Shown: piece after piece, positions 51,820-61,629 of the stretch
Layout of the letters: each line of letters begins with the position of its first letter
Numbering within the stretch: the first letter of the stretch is position 1
Source: Rhizobium sp. L51/94
Lineage (GTDB): Bacteria; Pseudomonadota; Alphaproteobacteria; Rhizobiales; Rhizobiaceae
Assembly (NCBI RefSeq): GCF_019355555.1
Contig: NZ_CP072141.1
Span: 1,358,001-1,422,000, forward strand
DNA length: 64,000 nucleotides
Reading direction: 5' to 3'
The notes under the pieces: model-generated
Seen by the model: only the letters and a program-made list of their open reading frames with translations
The model's database searches: none
Told to the model about the DNA's origin: nothing
Program-made: the position numbers and the translations under genes

Positions 51820-52518
51820 ATGACCGGCATTGCCACATCAGCCGGCGCGGAAACCAGCGTCCACGGCGTCGCTGCCGTCTGCGATCCTCTTGGTGGCCTT
51901 TACCTGCCGGATGCGGGCATCCTCGTCGTCTCGGACCTGCATCTCGAGAAGGGTGCAGCATTCGCCCGTCGCGGCATGATGCTGCCACCTTACGATACGC
52001 TGGCAACGCTGACGGTCTTGTCCGCCGTCATCGCTCGTTACGATCCGAAGCTGGTGATTTCGCTTGGCGACAATTTCCATGATCGCAAGGGATCGGCCCT
52101 GATGCCGGAGGCTTTCCGGACGCTGATCTCGGGAATGGCCCGAGGTCGCGAATGGATATGGATCAACGGTAACCACGACCCGGATGGCACAACCGGTCTT
52201 CCCGGCCAATCGCTGGACGAACTCGTACACAGCGGCCTGACATTCCGGCACGAACCGAAGGCTGGCCGACAGGCCGGAGAGATCGCCGGCCACCTGCATC
52301 CCTCGGCCACTGTGCGCAGACGGGAGAAGTCGATCCGCCGTCCGTGCTTTGCAACGGACGGAGGTCGCATGCTGATGCCGGCTTTCGGCCTGATGAGTGG
52401 CGGCCTCGATCTCGGTCACAAGGCGATGGCCGGACTGTTCGACCACCCGTTACTGGTTGCCCACCTGCTCGGTCGGGACCGTATCTATTCAGTCCGGTAT
52501 GCAAGCCTCATCGGCTAA
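51820..52518 (+). CDS. pdeM: Ligase-associated DNA damage response phosphoesterase PdeM
   Basis: 232 residues from ATG 51820 (TTG 51790 possible). Calcineurin-like metal motifs: 'VVSDLHLEKGAAF' (about 34-46), 'SLGDNFHDRKG' (about 86-96), 'INGNHD' (about 116-121) and 'GHLHPSAT' (about 160-167). This set and the place after the Lhr-like helicase identify PdeM, a metal-dependent phosphoesterase of the ligase-associated repair group. About 110 bases after the helicase, so probably one operon. Confidence 0.92.
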   Translation: MTGIATSAGAETSVHGVAAVCDPLGGLYLPDAGILVVSDLHLEKGAAFARRGMMLPPYDTLATLTVLSAVIARYDPKLVISLGDNFHDRKGSALMPEAFRTLISGMARGREWIWINGNHDPDGTTGLPGQSLDELVHSGLTFRHEPKAGRQAGEIAGHLHPSATVRRREKSIRRPCFATDGGRMLMPAFGLMSGGLDLGHKAMAGLFDHPLLVAHLLGRDRIYSVRYASLIG

Positions 52519-52543
52519 TCGGGATCCTGTGGACTTCCCGTTG

Positions 52544-53833
52544 TCAGTGGTAAGCCTGGCTTGCCACAGCCGTCATATCGAGCTTCGGTCGTGCCAGGGC
52601 CAGGAAGCGATCGAGCGGGCAGGCACCCTCGACGCTCTCGCTTTCGCAGCCGGGCATCGTTATCTCTGCCTGGAGCGGCGGCGAGGCTGCATCGATCGTG
52701 GAGGCGTCACGAATCTGATCCAGGGTCGGCGCAACGAAGCCGAGACGGACATAGGCCTTGCCCGCGCCATCGCGCAACCGCTCGAAGGTCAGCGCCCCGG
52801 TCGGAGGCGTTTCGTCGTCCAGATAGGGCGGAATGTGCCAGTGCAGACCAAGAAGCGCCGCGATTTCGGCCTGTTGGGTATCGCTGCCCATGAAGAGCAG
52901 GAAGTTGGCGTTCGGTGGTCCTTCCGCTGATTTCGCGTCCTTCGGGTCGGCAGCGATGGCGAGCAGCACCTGGTTAAGGAAATTCGAAACGTCGCGCGCC
53001 GCAAGGTAGGGTACACGGTTGCCAATGTCGTATTTGACCTGGCGCAGCTGCGACAGGCGGATGATGTCGGCAGCGCTGGATGCCTTGTCGAAGGCCACCT
53101 GGTCTGCAGGAAAACCATTGGCATATTGCAGCAGGAAAACCTGCACGATCGTGCCGGCTTCGACGATGGGTCCCTTCATGGAAACGCTTGCCGGCTTTCC
53201 GTCCTTTGCCGCCTTGGTCTCGATCGTCCAGGGCCGCTGTTCCATCGAGCAGGCAGGCGTCGCGCATCCGAGGATGGTGTCGAGCTCCTTCATCAAGGGC
53301 GCCGCCTTGGCCTTCATCGCATCGAAACTGCCGCCGGCCGTGGCAAGGATGGCAGCTTCCGCCTTGGCCGGATCGACGGCCCCAAGGGAGGTTTCCGAGG
53401 CCGCGTAAAGCGCGTCGACATCCCTGGTCCCGTTGAAGCCGACGGAAAGGCCGCAGCCGGGGAACATCGCCGATAACAGCACATTCCCGGTATCGATGGT
53501 GCGCTGGATGGCACCATTGGCCCAACCGAAGACGGAACCAGGGACAGGGCAACCGCTCTTGGGAACGAGGTTCTTGGCGCGCAGCATGGAAACCTCCCAG
53601 GCGGCGAGTTTCTCGGCCGCCACTTTTCCGTGCCCTGTCAGCATGCCGTCGGCGACGTCCCATGTCGGCCACTGCCGGGACGAGTAATGCAGCAGCTCCC
53701 GGCTGCTGGTCTGCGGCCGGACGCCGTGACGCATGACTGCGATGTATTTGTCTGGGGAAAGCGCGCCCGCGCCAGCGGGGCTCCCCGCAGCAGCAAACAT
53801 CAGGCTGGCGATGAGGATGGATTTTAACGACAT
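52544..53833 (-). CDS. Histidine acid phosphatase (phytase-like)
   Basis: 429 residues from ATG 53833 (GGAGCCACC upstream), with signal peptide ('ILIASLMFAAAGSPAGAGA'). 'IAVMRHGVRPQTS' (about 32-44) is the RHGxRP signature with the nucleophile His. In E. coli AppA the second motif is 'GHDTN'; here it reads 'FMGSDTQQAEI', with Ser for His while the Asp proton donor remains. Several Cys suggest disulphides. A periplasmic phosphomonoesterase, perhaps on phytate or sugar phosphate. A strong terminator for the upstream gene lies before it, so it is transcribed on its own. Confidence 0.85.
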   Translation of the reverse strand: MSLKSILIASLMFAAAGSPAGAGALSPDKYIAVMRHGVRPQTSSRELLHYSSRQWPTWDVADGMLTGHGKVAAEKLAAWEVSMLRAKNLVPKSGCPVPGSVFGWANGAIQRTIDTGNVLLSAMFPGCGLSVGFNGTRDVDALYAASETSLGAVDPAKAEAAILATAGGSFDAMKAKAAPLMKELDTILGCATPACSMEQRPWTIETKAAKDGKPASVSMKGPIVEAGTIVQVFLLQYANGFPADQVAFDKASSAADIIRLSQLRQVKYDIGNRVPYLAARDVSNFLNQVLLAIAADPKDAKSAEGPPNANFLLFMGSDTQQAEIAALLGLHWHIPPYLDDETPPTGALTFERLRDGAGKAYVRLGFVAPTLDQIRDASTIDAASPPLQAEITMPGCESESVEGACPLDRFLALARPKLDMTAVASQAYH

Positions 53834-53875
53834 GGTGGCTCCATGGGAAAGAGCGACCGGCCGCGTGATTGCAAC

Positions 53876-53915
53876 GAAAAATGCCGCTCCGGTCAGAAGG
53901 TGACCGAAGCGGCAT
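53876..53915 (-). terminator. Strong terminator after L,D-transpeptidase
   Basis: On the minus strand a 15-bp stem with one mismatch (ATGCCGCTTCGGTCA pairs with TGACCGGAGCGGCAT) and a 5-base loop runs into TTTTTC. It ends the transpeptidase transcript before the phosphatase start. Confidence 0.9.
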
Positions 53916-54064
53916 GTAATAGGATTACGTGAACATTGAGCGACAGATTTGTGGCGGACATAGCCAAGCAAAGTTGTGGCAGATGCCGCCTCGGTGCCGA
54001 GGAAAGGACCGTCAGACTATGCATTGTCGGTTCCGCGCAGGCAGTGCTGCCGGCACGGGCTCGA

Positions 54065-55039
54065 TCAGTTTACGAATTCAACGACCACGCCGGGTTTGAC
54101 CATGCCGGCCAGCTCTTCGGCATCCCAGTTCGTCAGGCGGACGCAACCGTGCGAGCCGACCTTGCCGATAAGGTCGGGCTCCGGCGTCCCGTGGATGCCG
54201 TAGGTCGGTTCGGTGAGGTCGATCCAGACGCTGCCGACAGGGCCGTTCGGTCCCTTGGGTATCGTCAGGACCTTGTCGTTCTTGCCCTGCTTGAAGTTCT
54301 TGTCCGGGTCGTAGCGATAGACCGGGTTGCGGGCGACGCGCTTGACCTTGTGCAGTCCCTTTGGCGATGGATTTTCCTCGCTGCCCACTGTCGCAGGATA
54401 GACGGCGATCGGCTTGCCTTCTGCGTTATAGGCAAAAACCTGGCCACTCTTCTTGTTGGCTTCGATGCGCTTGACCTGGCCCTGCATCGGCGGACCCGGC
54501 ATCACCACCTGGATCGTCTTGCCAACCGCGAAATCGTTGCCTTCATTGAGTTTTTCCAGCAGCGCCTGAGCCATGTGGAAACGCTCCGAAAGCTTCTCGG
54601 CGACGCTGGTGTAGCCCATGCTCTCCATCTTGGCTTTTTCGGCGTAGTCCGTCGGAATGTGATCGACGATGCCCGTGGCATCGTCAGCGGTGATCACGTA
54701 GCTCTCGATCACCGGAACCTTGCCATCGAGACGGCTGGTGACATCAGGTCCAACCTTGCCGTCAGTCGCCAGCCCGTTCATCGCCTCGAAGCCTGCGACC
54801 GCCTTGCTGACGTTCTCGCCGTAGAAACCATCGATCACCCCTGGAGACGCGCCGGCGCGGTCGAGCAGCACCTGCAGGCGGACAATCGCCGGATCGGGAT
54901 TGTCGGAAGCGGTCGCCGGACGGTCCGCCGGGATCGACGCGAGCGACGAGGCATTGATTGCGTCGGGCTTCATCTCCTGAGCCGTGGCGGCAAAGGGGAC
55001 GAGGAGGGCGAGGGTGGTGAGGAGCGCGGTTGTTTTCAT
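54065..55039 (-). CDS. L,D-transpeptidase with peptidoglycan-binding domain
   Basis: 324 residues from ATG 55039. A signal peptide (about 1-20, 'LTTLALLVPFAATAQ'), a PG_binding_1 domain (about 48-98, 'IVRLQVLLDRAGASPGVIDG'), and a YkuD catalytic domain whose end carries 'YGIHGTPEP' and 'VGSHGCVRLTN' with the nucleophile Cys. It forms 3-3 crosslinks or attaches proteins in the polar-growing wall of Rhizobiales. The gene is single and ends in a strong terminator. Confidence 0.95.
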   Translation of the reverse strand: MKTTALLTTLALLVPFAATAQEMKPDAINASSLASIPADRPATASDNPDPAIVRLQVLLDRAGASPGVIDGFYGENVSKAVAGFEAMNGLATDGKVGPDVTSRLDGKVPVIESYVITADDATGIVDHIPTDYAEKAKMESMGYTSVAEKLSERFHMAQALLEKLNEGNDFAVGKTIQVVMPGPPMQGQVKRIEANKKSGQVFAYNAEGKPIAVYPATVGSEENPSPKGLHKVKRVARNPVYRYDPDKNFKQGKNDKVLTIPKGPNGPVGSVWIDLTEPTYGIHGTPEPDLIGKVGSHGCVRLTNWDAEELAGMVKPGVVVEFVN

Positions 55040-55174
55040 GCTGCTCAATGGTCTCGAACCAAAGTTGTTCCGTCGCCGTAGCATATATCGTCGGTGCTCT
55101 CGTGCGACGCCCCATAGTCCCTTGCAAACCAACGCAATTTCCGTGCTTAGCGCGACAGCGAAGTGGCGAGTTCT

Positions 55175-55978
55175 CTAGCTCTTCCGGAATACGAAGCTGG
55201 CGGTCCAGCCCGTCACGACGGCGAGGAAAACTGCGAAGAAACCGTAGGCGATCGGTTGCTCATGGGCGGCGTCGGTGATGGTCTGTTCGATGCCGGTCTT
55301 GATGACGCGCAGCGGCAGCGACTTTTCGGCGACAAATTTGCCGCTTTTGAAGAGATAGGCGCGCACAGTGTGTACGCCGTTGGGCACGTTGGCCGGCAGG
55401 CGTAGCGTCGCCTTGAACAGGCTGGAGCTGACGAAGCGCACGCCGCTCGGATCGCGGTCGTAGAGGCCGCCGCTCTCCTGCAGCCTCCGGAACGCGTCGC
55501 GGAACTCACGCAGGTTTCCGACGTCGCCAACGAAGCCGACCGGGTTGAGCGGAATATGATCGAGGCCGATGCCGTGGTCGTTCAGTTCCAGCGGCGTCGT
55601 GACGCTGTCGACGGCACGCGTGCTCGACAGCGAATAGGCTTCCGGCACCCGCTCGAAGGTCATCGACCGTGTGTTGACCCAGATGCCGAACACCCGTTGC
55701 TTCTTGCGCACCGTGGCATTCTCGCGCGGACCTTCCAGCACCACGACGATGTCATACTGGCCGATGGCCAGCAAAAGCTGGTCGGTATTGCCGAGTGCGC
55801 CGAAAATCGTCAGGTCGGCGCCGGCGAAATCCGACGTGATGGCGATTTCGCTGGTCGAGGTGCCGATCTCCATCGTCTCGGGCAGGGGCGTCGCCGGTGC
55901 GTCGAGCATGACCTGCGCCCGGGCGCCAAACGCTGCCAGCAGCAGGGCTCCGGCAAGGATAAGCGCACGTCCCATCAT
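55175..55978 (-). CDS. TIGR02186 family membrane-anchored protein
   Basis: 267 residues. A signal peptide (about 1-22), a beta-rich exported part ('EIGTSTSEIAITSDFAGADL', 'YDIVVVLEGPRENATVRKKQ') and one C-terminal helix ('AYGFFAVFLAVVTGWTASFV'), so the bulk is periplasmic and tail-anchored. The family is restricted largely to alphaproteobacteria and is always beside a TauE/SafE permease; its ATG overlaps that gene's stop here. It probably acts with the transporter, role unknown. Confidence 0.88.
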   Translation of the reverse strand: MMGRALILAGALLLAAFGARAQVMLDAPATPLPETMEIGTSTSEIAITSDFAGADLTIFGALGNTDQLLLAIGQYDIVVVLEGPRENATVRKKQRVFGIWVNTRSMTFERVPEAYSLSSTRAVDSVTTPLELNDHGIGLDHIPLNPVGFVGDVGNLREFRDAFRRLQESGGLYDRDPSGVRFVSSSLFKATLRLPANVPNGVHTVRAYLFKSGKFVAEKSLPLRVIKTGIEQTITDAAHEQPIAYGFFAVFLAVVTGWTASFVFRKS

Positions 55979-56898
55979 TGGCCGATACCCTCCATGACAA
56001 TGGAGTAGATATCGGTCGGCGTAACGATCAGGGCGATGGCAAGGCGCACGCCGACGGCAAGTACGAGCAGGCCGAGCAGGGCACGCAGCTGCTCGCCGCG
56101 CAGCCGCTGGCCGACCCGCACGCCGTATTGCGCGCCGATGACGCCGGCCACCATCAGCACGAAGGCGAGCACGATATCGACGGAATAGTTGGTGGCTGCC
56201 TGGACGATGGTCGTATAGCCGGTGACGAAGATGACCTGGAACAGCGATGTGCCGACCACGACATTGGTCGGGATGCGCAGAAGGTAGATCATCGCTGGAA
56301 CCAGGATAAAGCCGCCGCCGATCCCCATGGGGGTCAACACGCCGACGAAGAAACCGAGGCCGAATACCGGAATGACACTGAGATAGAGTTTGGATTTCTT
56401 GAAACGCATTTTCAGCGGCAGCCGCTGCACCCAGTTATGGTGGCCGGGCCGCTTGGGCAGCGGCTTGCCCTTGCCGGCTGCGCGTCGCAGCGCATTGATG
56501 CTCTCCCAGAGCATCAGCGTTCCCACCGTGCCGAGCAGGAACACGTAGAGAAGCGAGATGATCAGGTCGATCTGGCCGACGCGCCGCAGGATCACGAAGA
56601 CCCAGAGGCCAAGCGTCGAGCCGACAAGGCCGCCGGCAAGCAGGATCGATCCGAGCTTTAGATCCAGTGAGCCGCGCCTGAAATGGCTGATAGCGCCGGA
56701 AACCGAGGAGGCAACGACCTGGTTGGAGCCTGTGGCGACGGCGACAATTGGGGGAATGTTGTAGAAGATCAGCAGTGGCGTGATCAAAAACCCGCCGCCG
56801 ACGCCGAACATGCCCGACAGGAAGCCGACCGCCGCGCCCATGCCGAGGATGATGAAGATATTGACCGATAATTCCGCTATCGGCAGGTAAATCGTCAC
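55975..56898 (-). CDS. Sulfite exporter TauE/SafE family permease
   Basis: 307 residues, eight or so membrane helices. 'GAAVGFLSGMFGVGGGFLIT' (about 19-38) and its second-half repeat 'FFVGVLTPMGIGGGFILVP' are the paired glycine motifs of the family. These permeases move sulfonates, sulfite or other organic anions. The middle loop is charged ('GKGKPLPKRPGHHNWVQRLP'). It is the first gene of a two-gene operon with TIGR02186. Confidence 0.92.
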   Translation of the reverse strand: MTIYLPIAELSVNIFIILGMGAAVGFLSGMFGVGGGFLITPLLIFYNIPPIVAVATGSNQVVASSVSGAISHFRRGSLDLKLGSILLAGGLVGSTLGLWVFVILRRVGQIDLIISLLYVFLLGTVGTLMLWESINALRRAAGKGKPLPKRPGHHNWVQRLPLKMRFKKSKLYLSVIPVFGLGFFVGVLTPMGIGGGFILVPAMIYLLRIPTNVVVGTSLFQVIFVTGYTTIVQAATNYSVDIVLAFVLMVAGVIGAQYGVRVGQRLRGEQLRALLGLLVLAVGVRLAIALIVTPTDIYSIVMEGIGQ

Positions 56899-57115
56899 GG
56901 CCGGACCCCAAATGAACTGCGCTCGTTCAGCAAACCCGGCGCCTAATGAAATTTCCCCTTTGAACGCGCGACGCTCATACGAAACCCTAGCCGGAACCCG
57001 TTAAGGAAAGTTTGGGTTTGGCGATGTTAAGTCAATCGCCATTCCTGGGCCGAAGCATTTTTCCGAAAGGTGTGGTAAATGCCACAACGCCGACACCGCG
57101 CAGGAATGCTGTCGC

Positions 57116-57331
57116 TCATCGCGCCTTCTGGAACATCTCGAAAAACAACGAGAGAACAAATCCGACCAGAAACAGGATTCCAAACGATGGTAGCGAGTAT
57201 TTTACGCTGTCATGCGGAAATGCAATTCCCCAAAAATGCTGCGCCGCGACAATTGTCAGGCTGATGATCAACGACCTCAACGCGATGAGGGCCACATGAC
57301 GCAAATAAGCACTCCGGATTAGGCTCCCCAC
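57116..57331 (-). CDS. Possible small membrane protein
   Basis: 71 residues from a GTG. Two hydrophobic stretches ('VALIALRSLIISLTIVAAQH' about 13-32 and 'FGILFLVGFVLSLFFEMF' about 50-67). No family is recognised and the start is not strongly supported (GGGGGG upstream only), so this is an uncertain gene. It lies alone between the TauE operon and the SPFH gene. Confidence 0.4.
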   Translation of the reverse strand: MGSLIRSAYLRHVALIALRSLIISLTIVAAQHFWGIAFPHDSVKYSLPSFGILFLVGFVLSLFFEMFQKAR

Positions 57332-57421
57332 TCACGGGGGGACGTTGATGCCGCCAGGACGAGGCTTCACGAGGAGAATATCTCCCCGCCAGCGCGCCGC
57401 GTCAACGGTCGGCAGATCTGG

Positions 57422-58294
57422 CTACCTGACGCCGATGAACGGCAAGGCGCCGCCGGGCGTCATCGAGGTGGGCAGCTTGCCGTCCCAACCATTGCCGATA
57501 GCCTGGTATTGAATAAGCGCAGGGTTGTCGCGGAGCGCCTCTCCCTTGGCCCGGATGGCGTTCGCATCGGCCTCACCACGGAGCGTGATGGCTTTGGCCT
57601 GGGCAGTCGCGAGGGCAAGCTGGCTATCCGCATCGGCCTGCGCCTTGGTCACGGTGATCTGCGCCAGCTGCTTCTCGTTCTGCGCTTTCTGTGCCGATTT
57701 CTGAACCTCGACTTCCGCTGTCATGCGGGCTTCGATTGCCTCCTCGTACGGCTTCGAAAACTTGATGTTTTCCAGCTGTACGCCTTCGATCATGACCGGC
57801 CCCTTGACGGAGTCGCTCAGCGCCTGGCGGATATCGGTGTTGAGCTTGTCGCGCTGGCTGATGGCCGTTGCCGCCGTGTAATGTCCAAAGACGTTTTTGA
57901 CCTGCTGCTGGATACGCGGACGGATCAGACGGTCGGCAAGTCCCTCGGCGCTGCCGAACTGGCTATAGACATCGACGACCTGCGAAGGCGTAATGCTGTA
58001 ATTGACGGAAAGCTGCATATGGGCAGGCTGCTGGTCCTGCGAGTAGGCTTCCGTATCCTCGATCTTGATGATCTGTGTCTGGACCGGAAAGCGCGTAACG
58101 ACCGTGACGAACGGCGTCTTGAAGCCAAGGCCCGGATCCGCCGTGCCAACGACTGCACCGAAGCGCGTGATCACACCGCGTTCGCCTTGATCGATCGTGT
58201 ACCAGGAACCCAATATAACCGGCAGTCCGACCAGCGCGATGACTGCGACGCTGGCAATAAATTTGAGCGGTATGCGTGAGGCAGTTTCGGTCAT
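57422..58294 (-). CDS. SPFH/prohibitin family protein
   Basis: 290 residues from ATG 58294 (GAGAAG upstream; a GTG four codons earlier is not needed). One N-terminal membrane helix (about 12-30, 'FIASVAVIALVGLPVILGSW'), then the SPFH beta domain ('IDQGERGVITRFGAVVGTAD'), then a helical region rich in Ala, Gln, Lys and Glu ('EVEVQKSAQKAQNEKQLAQI') which forms the cage wall. Prohibitin-like proteins organise membrane microdomains and protect proteases such as FtsH. It follows the RND gene on the same strand. Confidence 0.92.
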   Translation of the reverse strand: MTETASRIPLKFIASVAVIALVGLPVILGSWYTIDQGERGVITRFGAVVGTADPGLGFKTPFVTVVTRFPVQTQIIKIEDTEAYSQDQQPAHMQLSVNYSITPSQVVDVYSQFGSAEGLADRLIRPRIQQQVKNVFGHYTAATAISQRDKLNTDIRQALSDSVKGPVMIEGVQLENIKFSKPYEEAIEARMTAEVEVQKSAQKAQNEKQLAQITVTKAQADADSQLALATAQAKAITLRGEADANAIRAKGEALRDNPALIQYQAIGNGWDGKLPTSMTPGGALPFIGVR

Positions 58295-58476
58295 GGTACT
58301 TCTCACTGTCTGTTGCGGCGGACTTTCACTGGGCTAGAAGCGGCACGATCATATTATATGAAATAAACGAAGGCTCCATGGCAATGGCCAGACGCTCGGC
58401 TCTCATGACATCGATACTGCGCGCGTTATGTTCGACGGGAACTTTCGTCCCAAAGGACCCGAACGACCGTCGTGCA

Positions 58477-61400
58477 TCACGCCGGAGAGGCGGCCCCTGC
58501 CTTTAGCTCCGGATTGCTGTTTGCGCGCCGTTTTCCCAGCCTGTCGAGTAGCAGATAGATCACCGGGGTCGTGTAGAGCGTCAGGATCTGGCTGACGATC
58601 AGGCCGCCGACGATGGCGTAACCGAGGGGCTGGCGCAGTTCTGATCCCGTGCCATGTCCTATCGCCAAGGGAATTCCGCCGAGCAAGGCTGCCATGGTGG
58701 TCATCAGAATCGGCCTGAAACGCAGATGCGCCGCCTTGGTGATGGCCTGTTCGCTGGTCAGGCCCTCGTCCTTTTCCGCCTGTATGGCGAAATCCACCAG
58801 CATGATGCCGTTTTTCTTGACGATGCCGATCAGCAGGATGACGCCGATCATGGCGACGAGACCGAAGTCGAAGCCCGAAATCATCAGAGCCGCCAGCGCT
58901 CCGAGGCCTGCGGACGGCAGTGTCGATAGGATCGTCAGCGGATGCAGCAGGCTTTCATAGAGCACGCCGAGGATGATGTAGACGACGATCAGCGAAGCCA
59001 GGATCAGCAGCGGTACCGTCGCCAGCGACTCCTGGAAGGCCTTGGCGCTGCCGGAAAAGCTCGCCTGCAGCGATGCCGGTGGTTGCAACCCTTGTACGGC
59101 GGCCTCGATTGCCTGCGTTGCCTGTCCGAGTGCGACAGAGGGTGCCAGGTTGAACGAGATCGTCACTGCCGGCGATTGTCCCTGATGAGAGATCGAAACC
59201 GGCGACACCCCGTTCGTCGTCCACTTGGCAACAACTGACAGCGGAACTAGCGTGCCGCTGCTGGAGCGGACGGAAAGCTGGTCGAGCGTTGCGATCTTGC
59301 GCTGCAGGTCTGGTAGCACCTCGAGGATGACGTGGAAGGTGTCGGTCTGTGTCGAGTAGGACGCCACCTGCCGCTGTCCGAAGGCATCGTACAGGGTGTC
59401 GTCGATCGTTGCCGGAAGGACGCCGTAAAGCGAGGCAGCAGCCCGGTCGATATGGATCGACAGGTTAGGAGCCTCCGCCTGCTGGTCATTGCCGACGTCG
59501 CGCAGTTCCGGCAGGCTCTGCAGCTTGTTCGTCACCTTCGTTGCCCATTGCGAGAGCTCGCTGATATTGCCGTCCTGAAGCGTATATTGATACTGGGTCT
59601 TGGCGGGCCGTGCGCCGATGTTGATATCCTGCGCGGACTGCATGAAGAGCTTGATGCCCTGCTGCTGGTTGAGGGCAATACCAAGCCGCTGGATCACCTC
59701 CTTGGCACTTGCATCGCGCTCCGACAGCGGTTTCAGCGTGATGTTGACATGGCCCTGGTTGAGCGCGTTGCCGCCATTGCCGCCGCCGACATCCATGAAC
59801 ACGCTGTAGACCGCTGGGTCCTTGAGGATGATGGCGCTGACGCGCTCCTGCAGCTTGGCCATCTCGGTGTAGGAGATATCCGGTGAAGCCTGTGACTGGC
59901 CTGCGATGAAGCCGGTGTCCTGCTCCGGAAAAAAGCCTTTGGGGATGATATAGAAGAGGTACCCCGTCAGCGCGATGGTCCCGAGGAAGACGGTCAGTGT
60001 CACGTAGGGGTGTCGCAGCACGCGGGCCAGGCTGCGGGCGTAGAGCGAGAGCAACCAGTCGAAGAATGCCTCGCCCATGCGGTAGAGCCGTCCATGCTGC
60101 TCCTTGGGCACGGATCTGATGAAGCGCGACGCCAGCATCGGTGTCAGCGTGAGCGAGACAAAGGCCGAAATCGCGATGGCAATCGTCAGTGTCACGGCGA
60201 ACTCGCGGAACATTCGGCCTACGATGCCGCCCATCAGCAGGATGGGGATGAGAACGGCGATCAGCGAAAGGCTGATGGAAATGATCGTGAAGCCGATCTC
60301 CCGCGCTCCCTTCCGGGCCGCCTCTTTTGGCTCCAGACCCTCCTCGATCAGGCGGGTGATGTTTTCGAGCATGACGATCGCGTCGTCGACGACGAAGCCG
60401 ACGGCCACCACCAGCGCCATGAGCGACAGGTTGTCGAGGCTGAAACCCAGCACCCACATCGGTGCGAGCGAGCCAACAAGGGCAATCGGCAGGGTAAGCG
60501 CCGGGATGATGGTTGCCCTGATATCCCGCAGGAACAGGAAGATCACCAGCACCACGAGCCCGATGGTCAGCATCAGCGTAAACTGGACATCCTCGACGGA
60601 CGCCCGGATCGTCGATGTCCTGTCGGTCACGAGTTCCAGCTTGATAGCGCGTGGCAACGATGCCTGCAGGGCGGGAAGCTGGGATTTGATTGCGTCAACG
60701 ACGCCGATGACGTTTGCGCCCGGCTGCCTGAATACGTCGAGGGCTATCCCTCGCTCACCGTTCGTCCAGTGTGCCATCTTCGAGTCTTCGGCGCCATCGA
60801 CGGCGGCACCGATATCGCGGATACGCACCGGCCCGCCGTTGCGGTAGGCGATGACAGCATCGTTCCAGTCGGCCGACTTTGTAATCTGGTCGTTGGTGTA
60901 GATCGGAAACGTCCGGGTCGGATCGTCGATGTTGCCCTTGGGGGCGCTGAGGCTGAGATTGCCGATGGCAGAGCGGACATCTTCCAGCGTCACATCTGAT
61001 TGCGCGAGGCGACCGGGATCGACACCGATGCGGATCGCCGGCTTCTGCTTGCCGCCGATATTGACATAGGCAACGCCGGAAACCTGGCCGATCTTGGTGG
61101 CGACGTTTCGTTCAATGTACTCGTCGAGCTCCGGTAGCGTCAGCGTGTCCGAGGTCGCCGACAGCTGCATGACCGGCGCATCGGCGGGATTGACCTTCCG
61201 GACCGTTGGCAGGGACGGCATGTCCTTCGGAAGCGTTGCGGACGCCTCGCTGATCGCCGTCTGCACATCGCTCGCCGCTGTCTGTATGTCCTGGCTGAGC
61301 GCGAACTGGATGGTGATCGACGTGGTGCCGAGCGAGCTGCTCGATGTCATCTCGGTGATCCCGCTGACCCGGGAAAGCGCCTCCTCGATCGGCTGGGCAA

Positions 61401-61629
61401 CGCTCGATGCCATCGTCTCCGGCGACGCGCCGGGAAGGCTTGCCGCGATCTGGATCGTTGGAAAGTCGATCTGCGGCAGTGCCGATACGGGCATCAGCGG
61501 ATAGCAAATGGCACCGACGAGGAAAATACCGGCCATGATAAGGCCGGTGGCGACGGGGTGATCGATAAAAAAACTGAAGAAATTCGAGTCTTTAGGCTGA
61601 GCGGTCTGGGAGGGATCGATGCCGCTCAT
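58477..61629 (-). CDS. RND efflux permease, HAE1 family
   Basis: 1050 residues, typical length, twelve membrane helices and two large periplasmic loops. Landmarks: 'DFPTIQIAASLPGASPETMA' in the pore domain, 'VVAVGFVVDDAIVMLENITR' (fourth helix with the proton-relay Asp pair), 'LALSFIPVF'-type N-half and 'GIVKKNGIMLVDFAIQAEKD' in the C-half. It is closest to the AcrB/MexF/MdtB-like group using the proton gradient to expel drugs. Start overlaps the stop of the adaptor gene, so the two are an operon; no outer membrane channel gene is present. Confidence 0.95.
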   Translation of the reverse strand: MSGIDPSQTAQPKDSNFFSFFIDHPVATGLIMAGIFLVGAICYPLMPVSALPQIDFPTIQIAASLPGASPETMASSVAQPIEEALSRVSGITEMTSSSSLGTTSITIQFALSQDIQTAASDVQTAISEASATLPKDMPSLPTVRKVNPADAPVMQLSATSDTLTLPELDEYIERNVATKIGQVSGVAYVNIGGKQKPAIRIGVDPGRLAQSDVTLEDVRSAIGNLSLSAPKGNIDDPTRTFPIYTNDQITKSADWNDAVIAYRNGGPVRIRDIGAAVDGAEDSKMAHWTNGERGIALDVFRQPGANVIGVVDAIKSQLPALQASLPRAIKLELVTDRTSTIRASVEDVQFTLMLTIGLVVLVIFLFLRDIRATIIPALTLPIALVGSLAPMWVLGFSLDNLSLMALVVAVGFVVDDAIVMLENITRLIEEGLEPKEAARKGAREIGFTIISISLSLIAVLIPILLMGGIVGRMFREFAVTLTIAIAISAFVSLTLTPMLASRFIRSVPKEQHGRLYRMGEAFFDWLLSLYARSLARVLRHPYVTLTVFLGTIALTGYLFYIIPKGFFPEQDTGFIAGQSQASPDISYTEMAKLQERVSAIILKDPAVYSVFMDVGGGNGGNALNQGHVNITLKPLSERDASAKEVIQRLGIALNQQQGIKLFMQSAQDINIGARPAKTQYQYTLQDGNISELSQWATKVTNKLQSLPELRDVGNDQQAEAPNLSIHIDRAAASLYGVLPATIDDTLYDAFGQRQVASYSTQTDTFHVILEVLPDLQRKIATLDQLSVRSSSGTLVPLSVVAKWTTNGVSPVSISHQGQSPAVTISFNLAPSVALGQATQAIEAAVQGLQPPASLQASFSGSAKAFQESLATVPLLILASLIVVYIILGVLYESLLHPLTILSTLPSAGLGALAALMISGFDFGLVAMIGVILLIGIVKKNGIMLVDFAIQAEKDEGLTSEQAITKAAHLRFRPILMTTMAALLGGIPLAIGHGTGSELRQPLGYAIVGGLIVSQILTLYTTPVIYLLLDRLGKRRANSNPELKAGAASPA

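Noticed and set aside
53936..55081. A 381-codon plus-strand frame opposite the L,D-transpeptidase
   Set aside because: It is a shadow of the minus-strand gene, which has signal peptide, PG-binding and YkuD motifs and its own terminator.
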